Source of the DNA: Sedimentibacter sp.
Lineage (GTDB): Bacteria > Bacillota > Clostridia > Tissierellales > Sedimentibacteraceae
Assembly: GCA_018436705.1 (NCBI GenBank)
Contig: JAHDLA010000011.1
Coordinates: 186,001-250,000 of the forward strand
Reading direction: 5' to 3'
DNA: 64,000 bases
Part shown: in pieces, positions 27,205 to 36,425 of the stretch
Layout: each line of letters starts with the position of its first letter
How positions within the stretch are numbered: the first letter of the stretch is position 1
Position numbers and translations under genes: made by a program
Notes under the pieces: model-generated
What the model was told of the DNA's origin: nothing
Database searches by the model: none
Seen by the model: the letters and a program-made list of their open reading frames with translations, nothing else

Positions 27205-27738
27205 CTAAATTCCCCCCAAATCAACAGCAGTTGTCTCATGTTTTTGTAAAGAATCATTAAGACCGTTAATTCCTTCCAGAATGTCTGTTAATATCTCCTG
27301 AACCGGATCTGTTTCAGGTTCTTCTGCCTGTTTTATTTCCATAACATTTGAATAACTGTACTCTTTATCATTTACATAAATGGTTGCTTCTCCTCCAAAA
27401 ATAGTAACCCTTTGAACTACTCCTTCTTCAATATCCAATTCGCCGCGCGAGTTGTATTCCGCAACAACCACTTGCTTTCCAATCAATGATGTAGCTTGTC
27501 CCTGCATTGATATCTCAGTAAGGTCCGACATTGCCTGCAATGATGAGAACTGGGCCATCTGTGATATGAATTCTGTATTTTCCATTGGATTCATTGCATC
27601 TTGATTTGTAAGTTGCGCAACAAGCAGGTTCAAAAAATCCTGCATATCCAGCGATTCACTTTCATTTTGGACATTAAGATTGTTTGTTTCACCTGAACTA
27701 TTCACGCTATATGCTGAATTATAAGCATTAATTTCCAA
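27205..27738 (-). CDS. flgD: Hook assembly scaffold protein FlgD
   Basis: FlgD caps the growing hook. The TTG at 27738 is preferred as start because AGGAGG lies six bases before it; the ATG nine codons upstream overlaps the end of fliK. The product has the classic FlgD N-terminal segment MQDFLNLLVAQLTNQDAMNP followed by MENTEFISQMAQFSSLQAM. It is shorter (177 aa) than proteobacterial FlgD because it lacks the full C-terminal Tudor/FnIII domains, which is common in Clostridia. Confidence 0.92.
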   Translation of the reverse strand: MEINAYNSAYSVNSSGETNNLNVQNESESLDMQDFLNLLVAQLTNQDAMNPMENTEFISQMAQFSSLQAMSDLTEISMQGQATSLIGKQVVVAEYNSRGELDIEEGVVQRVTIFGGEATIYVNDKEYSYSNVMEIKQAEEPETDPVQEILTDILEGINGLNDSLQKHETTAVDLGGI

Positions 27739-27751
27739 TATTAGCCTCCTT

Positions 27752-28897
27752 TTATAGCATTTCACTTCTCAAATTCATAAGCTTTGCGAACACATCTTCT
27801 TCATCAGTGTTATTTTCATCTTCTTGCTTGCTGTAAAAATTTCTGTGTCTTCCGTGCCCATTTTCCTGATCATAATTCTCATTGTATCTGTGCTCGTTAT
27901 TCTCATTTTGCATCACTTGATGACCATTCGGCAATTCATGGCCCTTTACAATAATATTAACCGATGAATTTGTTGTACCTTTCAAAACCTCTGCAAGTTC
28001 AGATACCTTTGAATGCAATATGTTCTGTGTGTCCTTGTTCAGGGCTTTAATTTCAACAGTCATCTTGCCGTCTTCAATTGTCATCTTGATATCAACCTTA
28101 CCCAGCTGCTTAGGCTTTAGCTCCATAGTTACATACTTAATATTCTCTTTACCGTCGCAATCCTCTTTCATGAATATTATTTTGTCCTTCACTTGATTCA
28201 ATACCTGAGAATTTATCATAGAAGACTCATCTGACACTTGAATAATCTTGGTGTCTTGCGGAACAAATATTCTATCAGGAGATATCATCTCTGAGTTGAA
28301 ATCTGTTTCATTTTTCTGGTGTTCATTAAGCACTAATGTTTCATTATTACTTTTTTCGTGTTGAATTTCTGTAAGAATTTGTTCATTATCCAAAGAATTC
28401 ATTATCTTAGGCGATAGAGGGATTTCTTTATTCACGTAATGATCAAGACTTTCGTAGTTGGTTGCATTCGTTGATACTATTGTTTTCGGCTCTAAGTTGC
28501 CTATATTCTCGGGAAATAATTTCACAAGTTTAGCATTTTCATCTGCTTGAATACCGTAATTCATCATACTTATGAAGTTTAATAATTTTGCCGATGTTTT
28601 GTCTTCTTTGATTTCAGGTTCATCCTCTGTGTTTTCACTATTAAACTCATACCCTTCATCCTGTAATGGGACAAAATCTATGAGACGACATAATGAAACC
28701 ATATCCACAGTGCTGAGTTCAGAAGACTCTGCCGTTTCTACCTGATTTAAAATGTTGCTGCCAGCCTTCCCATTGTTAAGCTGTGACAGTATTTTTAGAA
28801 AAGCACCATTATTACCCTTGAGCCCTTTGCTGCTGATAAACATATTATTCAGGGCTTTTTCAGGCATGACACCGCTAAGATTTGCTGTGATATTCAT
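27752..28897 (-). CDS. fliK: Flagellar hook-length control protein FliK
   Basis: FliK measures hook length and signals FlhB to switch export specificity. The 381-residue protein is low-complexity and polar in the first 240 residues. It has the conserved C-terminal domain (about 245-330) with MELKPKQLGKVDIKMTIEDG and a VEIKALNKDTQNILHSK helix. A polar tail rich in Asn, His and Gln follows. The ATG at 28897 is chosen over a GTG three codons upstream that lies in the AAAGGAGGTG ribosome site. Confidence 0.9.
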   Translation of the reverse strand: MNITANLSGVMPEKALNNMFISSKGLKGNNGAFLKILSQLNNGKAGSNILNQVETAESSELSTVDMVSLCRLIDFVPLQDEGYEFNSENTEDEPEIKEDKTSAKLLNFISMMNYGIQADENAKLVKLFPENIGNLEPKTIVSTNATNYESLDHYVNKEIPLSPKIMNSLDNEQILTEIQHEKSNNETLVLNEHQKNETDFNSEMISPDRIFVPQDTKIIQVSDESSMINSQVLNQVKDKIIFMKEDCDGKENIKYVTMELKPKQLGKVDIKMTIEDGKMTVEIKALNKDTQNILHSKVSELAEVLKGTTNSSVNIIVKGHELPNGHQVMQNENNEHRYNENYDQENGHGRHRNFYSKQEDENNTDEEDVFAKLMNLRSEML

Positions 28898-28926
28898 TTT
28901 TTTCACCTCCTTTCAATAACTAATTA

Positions 28927-29379
28927 CTATATTGCATATCTTTTTGACCCTCTATTGTTTAAAACGAATTCTTCAATAAATATTTCCTCATTTCTGTTCA
29001 AAGTCTTGTTATATTTATCCTTCTCTTTTTCCTTGAGCTTTTCAAGACTTGATATTTCCACATTCATGCTTATTATTTCTTGTCTCTTTGCTTCAATTTT
29101 TCTTAGAACGATGCATTTTTCTTCTTCCTTGTTCTCAATTTGCTTTAATATGCTGCTTGTAAGCATCTTGTAATACGTCATCTCTCCAACAGAAATTGAT
29201 ACAGAAGATTTTTCTATAAATTCTTTCTCGATTTTTTGAAGTTGTGCCTTCAGATTATTAATGCTGGCTTCAATTCTAGCAAGATTATTATTTAACCCTC
29301 CAAGTTCAATTTTAAGGTTATCTAGCATTTGCTCCTTTATTTCTAAAATTTTCTGAAGAGTAAAGCTGAATTTTTTCAA
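28927..29379 (-). CDS. fliJ: Flagellar export chaperone FliJ
   Basis: The 150-residue protein is almost entirely coiled coil. It starts MKKFSFTLQKILEIKEQ, the standard FliJ opening, and has heptads of Leu/Ile with many Lys and Glu. FliJ acts as the stalk of the FliI ATPase, linking it to FlhA and recycling chaperones. It sits between fliI and fliK. Confidence 0.9.
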   Translation of the reverse strand: MKKFSFTLQKILEIKEQMLDNLKIELGGLNNNLARIEASINNLKAQLQKIEKEFIEKSSVSISVGEMTYYKMLTSSILKQIENKEEEKCIVLRKIEAKRQEIISMNVEISSLEKLKEKEKDKYNKTLNRNEEIFIEEFVLNNRGSKRYAI

Positions 29380-29415
29380 TTTAATCCCCTTTTTTAAATG
29401 TAATTGTGAAAAAAT

Positions 29416-30726
29416 TTATATATCTTTAATCAAAGAAAGTGTTTCATCATATGTATAGTTTTCATTTATACCCTGAATCAGAAATTCATTAACTTTATCA
29501 ATCTTTCCAATTGCAGTGTCCAGCTTTGAGTTTGTACCTTTTTTGTAAGCACCAATAGAAATCAAATCATAATTTGCGTAATATACAGATAAAATATCTC
29601 TTATTTTCTTAGCACTGTCATTATGGTCTTTTGCTGCAATGTCATTCATAAGTCTTGATATACTTGCATTTATATCTATTGCAGGATAGTGGTTTGAATT
29701 CGCCAGCTTTCTTGTAAGTACTATATGCCCGTCCAGAATTCCCCTTACTGTGTCTGAAATAGGTTCATTTGTATCGTCACCTTCAACCAATACAGTGTAT
29801 ATTCCTGTTATTGAACCATTTTGAAAGTTGCCGCTTCTTTCAAGAAGTTTCGGCAGCTCAGCATAAATAGACGGTGTATATCCTCTTGATACCGGTGGTT
29901 CGCCTGTCGCAAGGCCTATTTCTCTCTGAGCCATTGCAAATCTTGTTAAAGAATCCATCATAAGAAGTACATCCTTGCCCTTATCCTTAAAGTACTCTGC
30001 AATTGTTGTTGCAACCAATGCACATTTAACTCTAAGCATAGCCGGCTGATCTGATGTTGCAATCACAAGTATGGATCTTTTTAATCCTTCTTCTCCTAAA
30101 TCCTTGTCAATAAACTCTCTTACTTCTCTACCTCTTTCACCTACAAGAGCAATAACATTTATATCTGCTTTTACATTCTTAGCAACCATTCCAAGCAATG
30201 TGCTTTTACCTACACCGCTTCCGGCGAAAATTCCCATACGCTGTCCCTTGCCTATAGTTAAAAGTCCGTCTATTGCCTTTACACCAAAACTAAGAGCACT
30301 GTCTATCCTAGGCCTCGACAGAGGATTAATGTAGTCATTGTCCACATAACAGTATTCATTTCCATCAAATTCTTTGCCTCCATCAATCGGTTGACCTGTA
30401 GCGTCAACAATTCTTCCTACCAAAAAATCTCCAACCGGAATTTTCAATTTATTTTTAGTCGATTTAACTGTGTTTCCCAGACCTATACCTTTTATGTCTT
30501 CATAGGGCATAAGCAAGACCCTTCCGTCATTAAAACCCACAACTTCTGCTCTTACCCTTCGATTTAGTGTGTCAGTTTCAATCTCACATACCTCACCGAT
30601 TTTATACCTGCTTCCGGTTGCCTCAATCATCATACCTGATATTCTCTTAACTTTTCCTATGTGTGTGCAGAGATCTTCTCTTGCCAACAATTCCTGTATT
30701 TTAGCTAATTGAAATTTAGACTGCAT
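29416..30726 (-). CDS. fliI: Flagellum-specific ATP synthase FliI
   Basis: FliI is the ATPase of flagellar export, related to the F1 beta subunit. The 436-residue protein has Walker A in GIFAGSGVGKSTLLGMVAKN (about 163-182), GERGREVREFI, Walker B in DVLLMMDSLTRFAMAQREIG, and the family pattern GEPPVSRGYTPSIYAELPKL. It overlaps fliH by 11 bp. Confidence 0.97.
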   Translation of the reverse strand: MQSKFQLAKIQELLAREDLCTHIGKVKRISGMMIEATGSRYKIGEVCEIETDTLNRRVRAEVVGFNDGRVLLMPYEDIKGIGLGNTVKSTKNKLKIPVGDFLVGRIVDATGQPIDGGKEFDGNEYCYVDNDYINPLSRPRIDSALSFGVKAIDGLLTIGKGQRMGIFAGSGVGKSTLLGMVAKNVKADINVIALVGERGREVREFIDKDLGEEGLKRSILVIATSDQPAMLRVKCALVATTIAEYFKDKGKDVLLMMDSLTRFAMAQREIGLATGEPPVSRGYTPSIYAELPKLLERSGNFQNGSITGIYTVLVEGDDTNEPISDTVRGILDGHIVLTRKLANSNHYPAIDINASISRLMNDIAAKDHNDSAKKIRDILSVYYANYDLISIGAYKKGTNSKLDTAIGKIDKVNEFLIQGINENYTYDETLSLIKDI

Positions 30727-31495
30727 TTTTATTTAAAACCATCTCTTTAAGATTTTTTAACTGCGTATTTATACTTGCATCCAATACACTGTCCGGTGTT
30801 TCAATTATTGCACTGCCTTGCTCAATATCCTCTGAAATTTCAAATTTTACATCATTTGATATTTTGCTTAAAGCATTTATCAGTTCCTTATCTGCTTGAA
30901 CTGAAATTGCGTCATCTTTACTGGACATATACACTTTAACCCATTCTGCATTTCTGTAGTCCTTTATTAAATCTTTAATTATGCCTGATATTACATTGTC
31001 CTTAGCACTAATTTTATGTCTCAGTATCTTTTCTGCTATATCTATTGCAAGACTTGTCAACCCATTCTCATATCCTGAAATAATCGAGTCCTTTTCTTCT
31101 TCTATTTTTTCAAACATTTTTTTAAGCTCTTCAAGCTTCGCAGAATTTTGTAAGCCAAGCTTTTCTTCAACGCTCACTTTCCCAGTCTCATATCCTTCGT
31201 CATAGCCTTTATTTTTGCCTACTTCAACACCTGCATTGTAACCTTCTTCATAGCCTCTTTTTTTGCATTCGGCTATTTCATTTTGAGCATTTCTTTTTGC
31301 TGCACTTATGATTTTTAGTGCCTCCGCTTGAGCTTCCTTCAAAATAATTTCTCTTTGGTTATATATATCGTATATATCTTCTTTTGAAGTGCTTATTATT
31401 TCCTGTTCAGGCAGCTCTGTCTTTTTAATGTAATTTAACTGACTGTCTGCATTACTATCAAAGATAACATATTCGGCCTTGATTATATTAGACAA
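30716..31495 (-). CDS. fliH: Flagellar export ATPase regulator FliH
   Basis: FliH binds and regulates FliI at the export gate. The protein (about 259 aa) starts (M)SNIIKAEYVIFD from a TTG at 31495, nine bases after AAAGG. The ATG three codons upstream (31504) abuts that site and is less likely. The sequence has a long charged coiled-coil part (about 45-130, with the glycine-rich repeat GYEEGYNAGVEVGKNKGYDE) and a C-terminal ATPase-binding domain with EKILRHKIS. It overlaps fliG by 8 bp. Confidence 0.9.
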   Translation of the reverse strand: MSNIIKAEYVIFDSNADSQLNYIKKTELPEQEIISTSKEDIYDIYNQREIILKEAQAEALKIISAAKRNAQNEIAECKKRGYEEGYNAGVEVGKNKGYDEGYETGKVSVEEKLGLQNSAKLEELKKMFEKIEEEKDSIISGYENGLTSLAIDIAEKILRHKISAKDNVISGIIKDLIKDYRNAEWVKVYMSSKDDAISVQADKELINALSKISNDVKFEISEDIEQGSAIIETPDSVLDASINTQLKNLKEMVLNKNAV

Positions 31496-32495
31496 TAATA
31501 TCATCCTTTCCGCTCTTAGCTATAATGAGTTCCCCTTCTTCTTCGAGACGCCTGATTACAGATACGATTCGCTGCTGAGCTTCTTCCACATCTCTCAAAC
31601 GTAAGTTGTGAGTATATTCAAGCTCTGATCTGATAGTTTCACCCATCTTAGTGGACATATTGCTAAACAGCATATCCGCAACGTCCTTGTTCGAGCCTTT
31701 AATTGCATAAACAAGATCTTTTGAGTCCACCTCTCTGAGAAATCTTTGAATACTCATTGAATCCATAGTAACAATATCTTCAAATACAAACATACGCATT
31801 CTGATTTCATCAGCAAGTTTTGCATCTTTTTTGCTTAATTCATCGAAAATGTATTTTTCATTTCCTCTGTCCATATTATTCATAACATCCGCAACATAGT
31901 TAACCCCGCCAATTTCTGTAAAGTCAACGGATATAATAGAGTTAAATTTCTTCTCCAGTTCTTGCTCAACATACTTAATAATTTCGGGAGATGTTCGGTC
32001 CATCTTTGCTATTCTCTCTACTACGTCAATCCTCTTTTCCTTTGAAAGTTCCGATATTACAGCAGATGCTTGATCTGCTCTTGCGTATGACAATATAAGG
32101 GCTATTGTCTGTGGATGTTCATTTTGTATAATAGCCAATAGATTCTTATAGTCAGCTTTTCTTAAAAAGTCAAAGCTCTTGGATCTTAGTGTTTTGGTTA
32201 CTCTTTCCAAAAGACTTGCAGCTGTTTGAGAACCGAATGCTTTCTCAAGCACGTTTTTCGCATATTCCAACCCGCCCTCAGTTATAACCTTTTGAGTCAA
32301 GCATAAGTCATAAAAATCTTTTAGAGTTTCCTCCATTATTTGAGAATCTAAATGCTGCAATCTGGATATTTCATATGTAAGTTGTTCAATTTCATCTTCT
32401 TTTAAATATTTATATATCTTTGAAGCATCGTCAGCACCGAGTGAAATAATAATCGCCGCAGATTTTTGTCTGCCTGTTAACTTTGTTGATGCCAT
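31488..32495 (-). CDS. fliG: Flagellar motor switch protein FliG
   Basis: FliG links the MS-ring to the C-ring and interacts with MotA. The 335-residue protein begins TKLTGRQKSAAIIISLGADD and has the middle-domain EHPQTIALILSYARADQAS motif. Its C-terminal torque helix region carries FVFEDIVTMDSMSIQRFLRE with the conserved charged residues. Start and fliF stop overlap by one base. Confidence 0.97.
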   Translation of the reverse strand: MASTKLTGRQKSAAIIISLGADDASKIYKYLKEDEIEQLTYEISRLQHLDSQIMEETLKDFYDLCLTQKVITEGGLEYAKNVLEKAFGSQTAASLLERVTKTLRSKSFDFLRKADYKNLLAIIQNEHPQTIALILSYARADQASAVISELSKEKRIDVVERIAKMDRTSPEIIKYVEQELEKKFNSIISVDFTEIGGVNYVADVMNNMDRGNEKYIFDELSKKDAKLADEIRMRMFVFEDIVTMDSMSIQRFLREVDSKDLVYAIKGSNKDVADMLFSNMSTKMGETIRSELEYTHNLRLRDVEEAQQRIVSVIRRLEEEGELIIAKSGKDDIIV

Positions 32496-34060
32496 TAATC
32501 ATCTTCCCCCTTAAGCCATGTTCTGATAAGCTGCGCCGCTATTTCAGGATTAGAATTTGTAAATTCCTTAAGCTGCTTTTTAATTACCTGCTCAGGTGTT
32601 TCCTGAAGTTTTATTTCATCCTGTATATCAGCCCACGAATAATCTGTTGCTGCCGCTTCAGCTTCAGCTCTTTCCTGACTTGCCTTAGCCTTTTTTCTCT
32701 TTCTCAAAATTAAAGTCAATATAAGCGAGAAAATTGCTATCACAGCCAGCGCTATTCCGCCATAGATAAGTATATCTCTAAGCTGTAATTCTCTTGGTTC
32801 ACCTGGTTCAGCCGTTACAGGAACCGCAGGTGAATCTGGATCATAAAACATCATATTATGCAGTGAAATATCCTCTGTACCTACTCCTGCCGCAAAGGCA
32901 ATAAGTTCTTTAACTTCATCTATTTCTTCTTCTCTGATGCTTGCTTTATTAATTACTGCGGCAACTGTAAGCTGCTCAATTTTTCCGGGGTTATGCTCTA
33001 TTTGCTCTTTTAACTGGCTCACCAAATAATTAATTGAATTGGAATCCTTAAAATATATGTTTTCGCCTTCAATTACTACTCCAGGGTACGTTGGAACTTC
33101 AGCGTTTGTTTCTGTTCCTGCCATTCCCCCTACTGTCTCGCCAGGTCCTGAAACTTCCCTGTCACTTTTCGTCTCACCAGGAACTCCCAGATTTGTTTGT
33201 TCATCCGGCAAATATTGCAGTAGTTCGCTTATCTTTTTATCAAAATTAATAGTGCACTTCGCAGATACTTTTACATTATCCGGGCCATAGATTCTTGCCA
33301 GGAACTCTGTAACATTTTTTTCTGTTTCTTTTTCAAATTCCTTCTCGATTTCAAGCTTTAGCTTTATAGTATTTGTCTGACTCATCTCACTGCTTACTAC
33401 AAGGCTGTTTCCTTCGGTATCAATAATTGCTACATTTTCTTCTTTTAACCCTTCCACGCTTTTAACTATAAGCTGCATAATACCATTTGTCTGAGACTGC
33501 GACAATGAATGGCCGGTAGAAAGATTTATTTTTACCGATGCTGAAGATTCTTCTTTTTTTGTCTCCCACGCAAAATTTCCATTTTCAGGTATATTTACGG
33601 TAACTATTGCTTCCTTTACTCCGTCTATGGTTTCTATGGAAGCTTGAAGTCTTTCCTGCAATTGAAAAATTTCATATTTTCTCTTTTCATAATCTGTAGT
33701 CATGAAATCTATGTTTTGAGTAAACACATCATAATTTGCTCCGGTACGCGGATGACCTGATTGTGCTAACTGCATTCTCAGGCTGTTTTCTTTATCTTCG
33801 GGTATAAGAATAGTTCCATCATTTTCATATTTATAATCAACATTATTTTCTTGTAACTGCTTCATTACTTCCGCAGTTTCCTGATCATCTATATCACTGA
33901 AAAGAACTACATAACCTTTATTGTTTAGAACAATAGTTATTACGAGTGCCCCTGCTACTAATCCAATAAGTCCGCCGATTATTAACTTCTTTATCTTGCC
34001 ACTGAGTTTTCCCCAAAACTCTGTTGTGTTTTTCCAAATGTTCCTAAATTGTTCTGCCAT
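32495..34060 (-). CDS. fliF: Flagellar MS-ring protein FliF
   Basis: FliF builds the MS-ring in the cytoplasmic membrane. The 521-residue protein has two membrane segments (about 27-47 and 430-455). Between them are ring-building motifs such as YKYENDGTILIPEDKENSLR and YEIFQLQERLQASIETIDGV. The C-terminal cytoplasmic tail (LIRTWLKGEDD at the end) is the FliG-binding part. The length is normal for Clostridia. Confidence 0.96.
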   Translation of the reverse strand: MAEQFRNIWKNTTEFWGKLSGKIKKLIIGGLIGLVAGALVITIVLNNKGYVVLFSDIDDQETAEVMKQLQENNVDYKYENDGTILIPEDKENSLRMQLAQSGHPRTGANYDVFTQNIDFMTTDYEKRKYEIFQLQERLQASIETIDGVKEAIVTVNIPENGNFAWETKKEESSASVKINLSTGHSLSQSQTNGIMQLIVKSVEGLKEENVAIIDTEGNSLVVSSEMSQTNTIKLKLEIEKEFEKETEKNVTEFLARIYGPDNVKVSAKCTINFDKKISELLQYLPDEQTNLGVPGETKSDREVSGPGETVGGMAGTETNAEVPTYPGVVIEGENIYFKDSNSINYLVSQLKEQIEHNPGKIEQLTVAAVINKASIREEEIDEVKELIAFAAGVGTEDISLHNMMFYDPDSPAVPVTAEPGEPRELQLRDILIYGGIALAVIAIFSLILTLILRKRKKAKASQERAEAEAAATDYSWADIQDEIKLQETPEQVIKKQLKEFTNSNPEIAAQLIRTWLKGEDD

Positions 34061-34091
34061 TTGTAGCTCCTAAATTAGTTATGGAATCAAG

Positions 34092-34391
34092 CTATACTCC
34101 CATACGCATTATTTCATTGTAAGCATCTAAGGCTTTATTTCTGAGCTGTACCACCAAATCCAGCGATATTTCAGCTTTTTGTGCATTAATCATCATGCTG
34201 TGTAAATCATCACTTTCACCGATGCTCAGCCTGTATATGTCTTCCTCAACCTTAGCCTCTGACTCCACGTAATTCTCAAGCGCATTGCTAAATATGGATT
34301 TGAATGAGGTTTCACCTTTTTTGTTGTCCTGTTTTATTTGTTCACCTGGCTGCTTTATTACCTGAATAGGCTTTATTGGTTCTATAAACAT
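34092..34391 (-). CDS. fliE: Flagellar MS-ring/rod adaptor FliE
   Basis: FliE joins the MS-ring to the proximal rod. The 99-residue product has a polar first half and a conserved C-terminal helix pair (DLHSMMINAQKAEISLDLVV then LRNKALDAYNEIMRMGV), the family signature. It is two bases downstream of flgC. Confidence 0.95.
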   Translation of the reverse strand: MFIEPIKPIQVIKQPGEQIKQDNKKGETSFKSIFSNALENYVESEAKVEEDIYRLSIGESDDLHSMMINAQKAEISLDLVVQLRNKALDAYNEIMRMGV

Positions 34392-34393
34392 TT

Positions 34394-34825
34394 CTACCTC
34401 CCTATTTCCAGAGCTTTAACCGCCAGTTGTTTCATAGAATTCAATGCAGTTATATTTGCCTGATACGCTCTGTAAGCTTCCATCATATCTACTGTTTCTT
34501 TTAACGAATCAATATTTGGCATACTGACATATCCATTTTCATCTGCATCTGGATGTTCCGGGTTATAAACCAACTTAAATTCGCTTTGATCTTCAACTAT
34601 TTCTGTTACTTCAACATTACCGGCTTCATAGTCATCTAAATTGTTAATTAACATATTTTTAAAATTAGAAGTAGATGAAAGCACTGCAATTTTTCTTCTG
34701 TAGGGTCCGCCTTCCTCTGTCCTTGTTGTATCAATGTTTGCTATATTTTCTGATATGATATCCATTCTTAATCTTTGGGCAGTAAGACCTGACCCACTAA
34801 TATTAAGAGATTTTAAAAACGACAT
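34394..34825 (-). CDS. flgC: Flagellar basal-body rod protein FlgC
   Basis: This proximal rod subunit (143 aa) has the N-terminal signature MDIISENIANIDTTRTEEGG followed by PYRRK. It also has HPDADENGYVSMPNIDSLKE, diagnostic for FlgC, and the C-terminal helix MMEAYRAYQANITALNSMK. It is the second gene of the operon. Confidence 0.96.
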   Translation of the reverse strand: MSFLKSLNISGSGLTAQRLRMDIISENIANIDTTRTEEGGPYRRKIAVLSSTSNFKNMLINNLDDYEAGNVEVTEIVEDQSEFKLVYNPEHPDADENGYVSMPNIDSLKETVDMMEAYRAYQANITALNSMKQLAVKALEIGR

Positions 34826-34838
34826 AAACTACCTCCTT

Positions 34839-35228
34839 TTATTTTTTACCTTCAGAAATTACCGACTTAAGCTTTGAAAAATATGAATTCATTTCTGCTA
34901 CATTGTACATATATTGAATCTGTGTTTTTGCAAGTTGAAGATTTTCCTTATCCAAATCTACGTTATTCCCATCCAGCCTCAATGATAAGTTTTCATTCTC
35001 ATCAATCAAAATACTGCTGGAATTTATTTGATCATTAATTTGTGATTTTGTTTTTCCGTCTATGTTTTCCAAGTTAGATTTCAGCAAATTTTCAAATTCT
35101 ACGTACTTGCTTTTATATCCGGGAGTAGAATAATTCGCTATGTTTTCCATAGTGATTTGCTGCCTGAGCCAAAGCCCGTTCAGACTCTTATTCAACAGAT
35201 TTAAATTATTGCTTTCACTTATATTCAT
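34839..35228 (-). CDS. flgB: Flagellar basal-body rod protein FlgB
   Basis: First gene of the main flagellar operon, encoding a 129-residue proximal rod subunit. Near the N-terminus it has GLWLRQQITMENIANYSTPG, then YKSKYVEFENLL, and near the C-terminus YMYNVAEMNSYFSKLKSVI. The start is the ATG at 35228; a GTG two codons upstream is part of the GGAAGGTG ribosome site. Expression is predicted to depend on the riboswitch-terminator leader at 35271-35420. Confidence 0.94.
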   Translation of the reverse strand: MNISESNNLNLLNKSLNGLWLRQQITMENIANYSTPGYKSKYVEFENLLKSNLENIDGKTKSQINDQINSSSILIDENENLSLRLDGNNVDLDKENLQLAKTQIQYMYNVAEMNSYFSKLKSVISEGKK

Positions 35229-35270
35229 GGTCACCTTCCCCTTACTTAAATTATCACTAAAAATGAGTAC

Positions 35271-35339
35271 AAAAAATATAATTTATTAGTTTTTGCACAG
35301 CTGCATAATAAATTATATATATACTTTTTGATATATAAT
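35271..35339 (-). terminator. Riboswitch-controlled terminator with overlapping antiterminator stem
   Basis: The minus strand has a perfect 12-bp stem, TATAATTTATTA paired with TAATAAATTATA (35306-35317 and 35277-35288), with a 17-base loop. It is followed by six U (35271-35276), a Rho-independent terminator. Its first arm shares bases 35312-35317 with an alternative 9-bp stem (35312-35320 with 35331-35339), so the two folds exclude each other. The alternative stem begins 8 bases after the aptamer. This is the layout of a transcription-termination expression platform. Confidence 0.82.
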
Positions 35340-35344
35340 CAGTA

Positions 35345-35420
35345 TTGGCAACTGGCAACCGTAGATTGCTCCTTAGGTCCTATAGTTTTGTGTCACTGTC
35401 TTTCGGCAGTTTTACCTTTT
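35345..35420 (-). promoter_or_regulatory. Cyclic di-GMP-I (GEMM) riboswitch aptamer upstream of flgB
   Basis: On the minus strand, GGTAAAAC (5' side, from 35416) begins the element and GTTGCC (to 35347) closes it, pairing as P1. Inside are a hairpin capped by the GAAA tetraloop (CTGCCGAAAGACAG), the conserved GTGACaCAAA segment, GGaCCTAAG, and the tetraloop-receptor side GGTTGCCAGTTGCC. All are in the order of the GEMM-I consensus. The usual GACGCAAAGC core reads GACACAAAAC here. Clostridioides difficile has a c-di-GMP-I OFF switch at the same place, upstream of flgB. The same direction of control is inferred here. Confidence 0.88.
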
Positions 35421-35460
35421 TCAATTCTTAATTTTTTTTTAAAAATATTTTAATATGGTT

Positions 35461-35489
35461 ATTATATGATAAAATGCTACAAAATGCAA
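35461..35489 (-). promoter_or_regulatory. Sigma-A type promoter of the main flagellar operon
   Basis: On the minus strand TTGCAT (35489-35484), a 17-bp spacer and a perfect TATAAT (35466-35461) place the start near 35453. That is about 37 bases before the riboswitch aptamer and 225 bases before flgB. No other promoter as good is seen in the 514-bp gap between csrA and flgB. Confidence 0.75.
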
Positions 35490-35612
35490 GCTTTTTTGAC
35501 ATTGCATAATATACAGTCTATTGATTATTTTTTATTTTATATTTTTCTATTTTTGTATATATATGTAATTTTTGCATTCTGCTTTATGGGCGCAAACGCT
35601 TAAAACTTTCCA

Positions 35613-35660
35613 AACAACAAAAAAACACGCGCAAATATTTATTCACTCACGTGTGTTTTT
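35613..35660 (-). terminator. Terminator after csrA
   Basis: On the minus strand AAAACACACG pairs with CGCGTGTTTT (one mismatch) across a loop of about 18 bases and runs into seven T residues. It lies 89 bp beyond the csrA stop and insulates the late-flagellar operon from the flgB leader. Confidence 0.7.
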
Positions 35661-35748
35661 ATCATTTTGTCTTATAAAAATATATACAAAAACAAATAAT
35701 TTAGATGAATTTTTTCTAAACTTTTTATTAATTTTTTACTAAAATTAC

Positions 35749-35982
35749 TTATTTATGTTCTTTTAAATGCTTTTTTATATCACTCAGCTTTGTTTTACTT
35801 ACTTTTTCAGAAGCTGTAATATTAAACTTACATGTCTCAGCTAATTCTTTTCTTGTGATTGTTATTTCTTTAGGAGCATCAATAGCAATCTTTACTTTAT
35901 CCTGAGAAATTTCAGAAATAATAATTTCTATATCTTCTCCGATAAGTATTGATTCTGAAACTTTTCTTTTTATAACTAGCAT
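35749..35982 (-). CDS. csrA: Translational regulator CsrA
   Basis: CsrA binds GGA motifs in mRNA leaders; in Bacillus it represses flagellin (hag) translation and is antagonised by FliW. The 77-residue protein starts [20 protein letters not shown] and contains [19 protein letters not shown], the RNA-binding strands. It overlaps fliW by 7 bp, as is common in this class. No flagellin gene is present in the window, so its main target lies elsewhere. Confidence 0.96.
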   Translation of the reverse strand: MLVIKRKVSESILIGEDIEIIISEISQDKVKIAIDAPKEITITRKELAETCKFNITASEKVSKTKLSDIKKHLKEHK

Positions 35983-36425
35983 TTTCTCTCCTCCCCAGCT
36001 ACTATTATATTGTATCTGAGAGGATATGAATTTTGCAGTATTACCTGTTTAGCTCTTCTAGTCTCAGGATTAACCGCAATCGGACTTTTCAAGTTGACAA
36101 CTGAATCCTCAACGTTCTCTTTTATAATTGCAATTATCAAAAATTTAAGATCCGCCTCACTTTTAACATCCAATTCCTTTAAGTCTTCTTCATTTACTAT
36201 TGGCTCATAGTTTCTGATAACAGCATATGGATCTACAAGCACGAATGACAAATCCGTATTGTCAATCGCTTGCAAAAACATAAAATCATCTTCAGGATCA
36301 TCCTTTAATATCACATAATCATTATATTTTTCAAATCCATACATGCCGCACACAAATCTTATAACATCATTTTCTTCAACTGCAATTTCTCCAAAATCTC
36401 TTGTGTTTATATTTTTTTTAGGCAA
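35976..36425 (-). CDS. fliW: Flagellar assembly factor FliW
   Basis: FliW is an allosteric antagonist of CsrA and also binds flagellin, coupling flagellin export to translation. The 149-residue protein has the family features [20 protein letters not shown] and [11 protein letters not shown], with the acidic [14 protein letters not shown] segment. It overlaps csrA downstream and the DUF6470 gene upstream by 8 bp. Confidence 0.95.
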   Translation of the reverse strand: MPKKNINTRDFGEIAVEENDVIRFVCGMYGFEKYNDYVILKDDPEDDFMFLQAIDNTDLSFVLVDPYAVIRNYEPIVNEEDLKELDVKSEADLKFLIIAIIKENVEDSVVNLKSPIAVNPETRRAKQVILQNSYPLRYNIIVAGEERKC

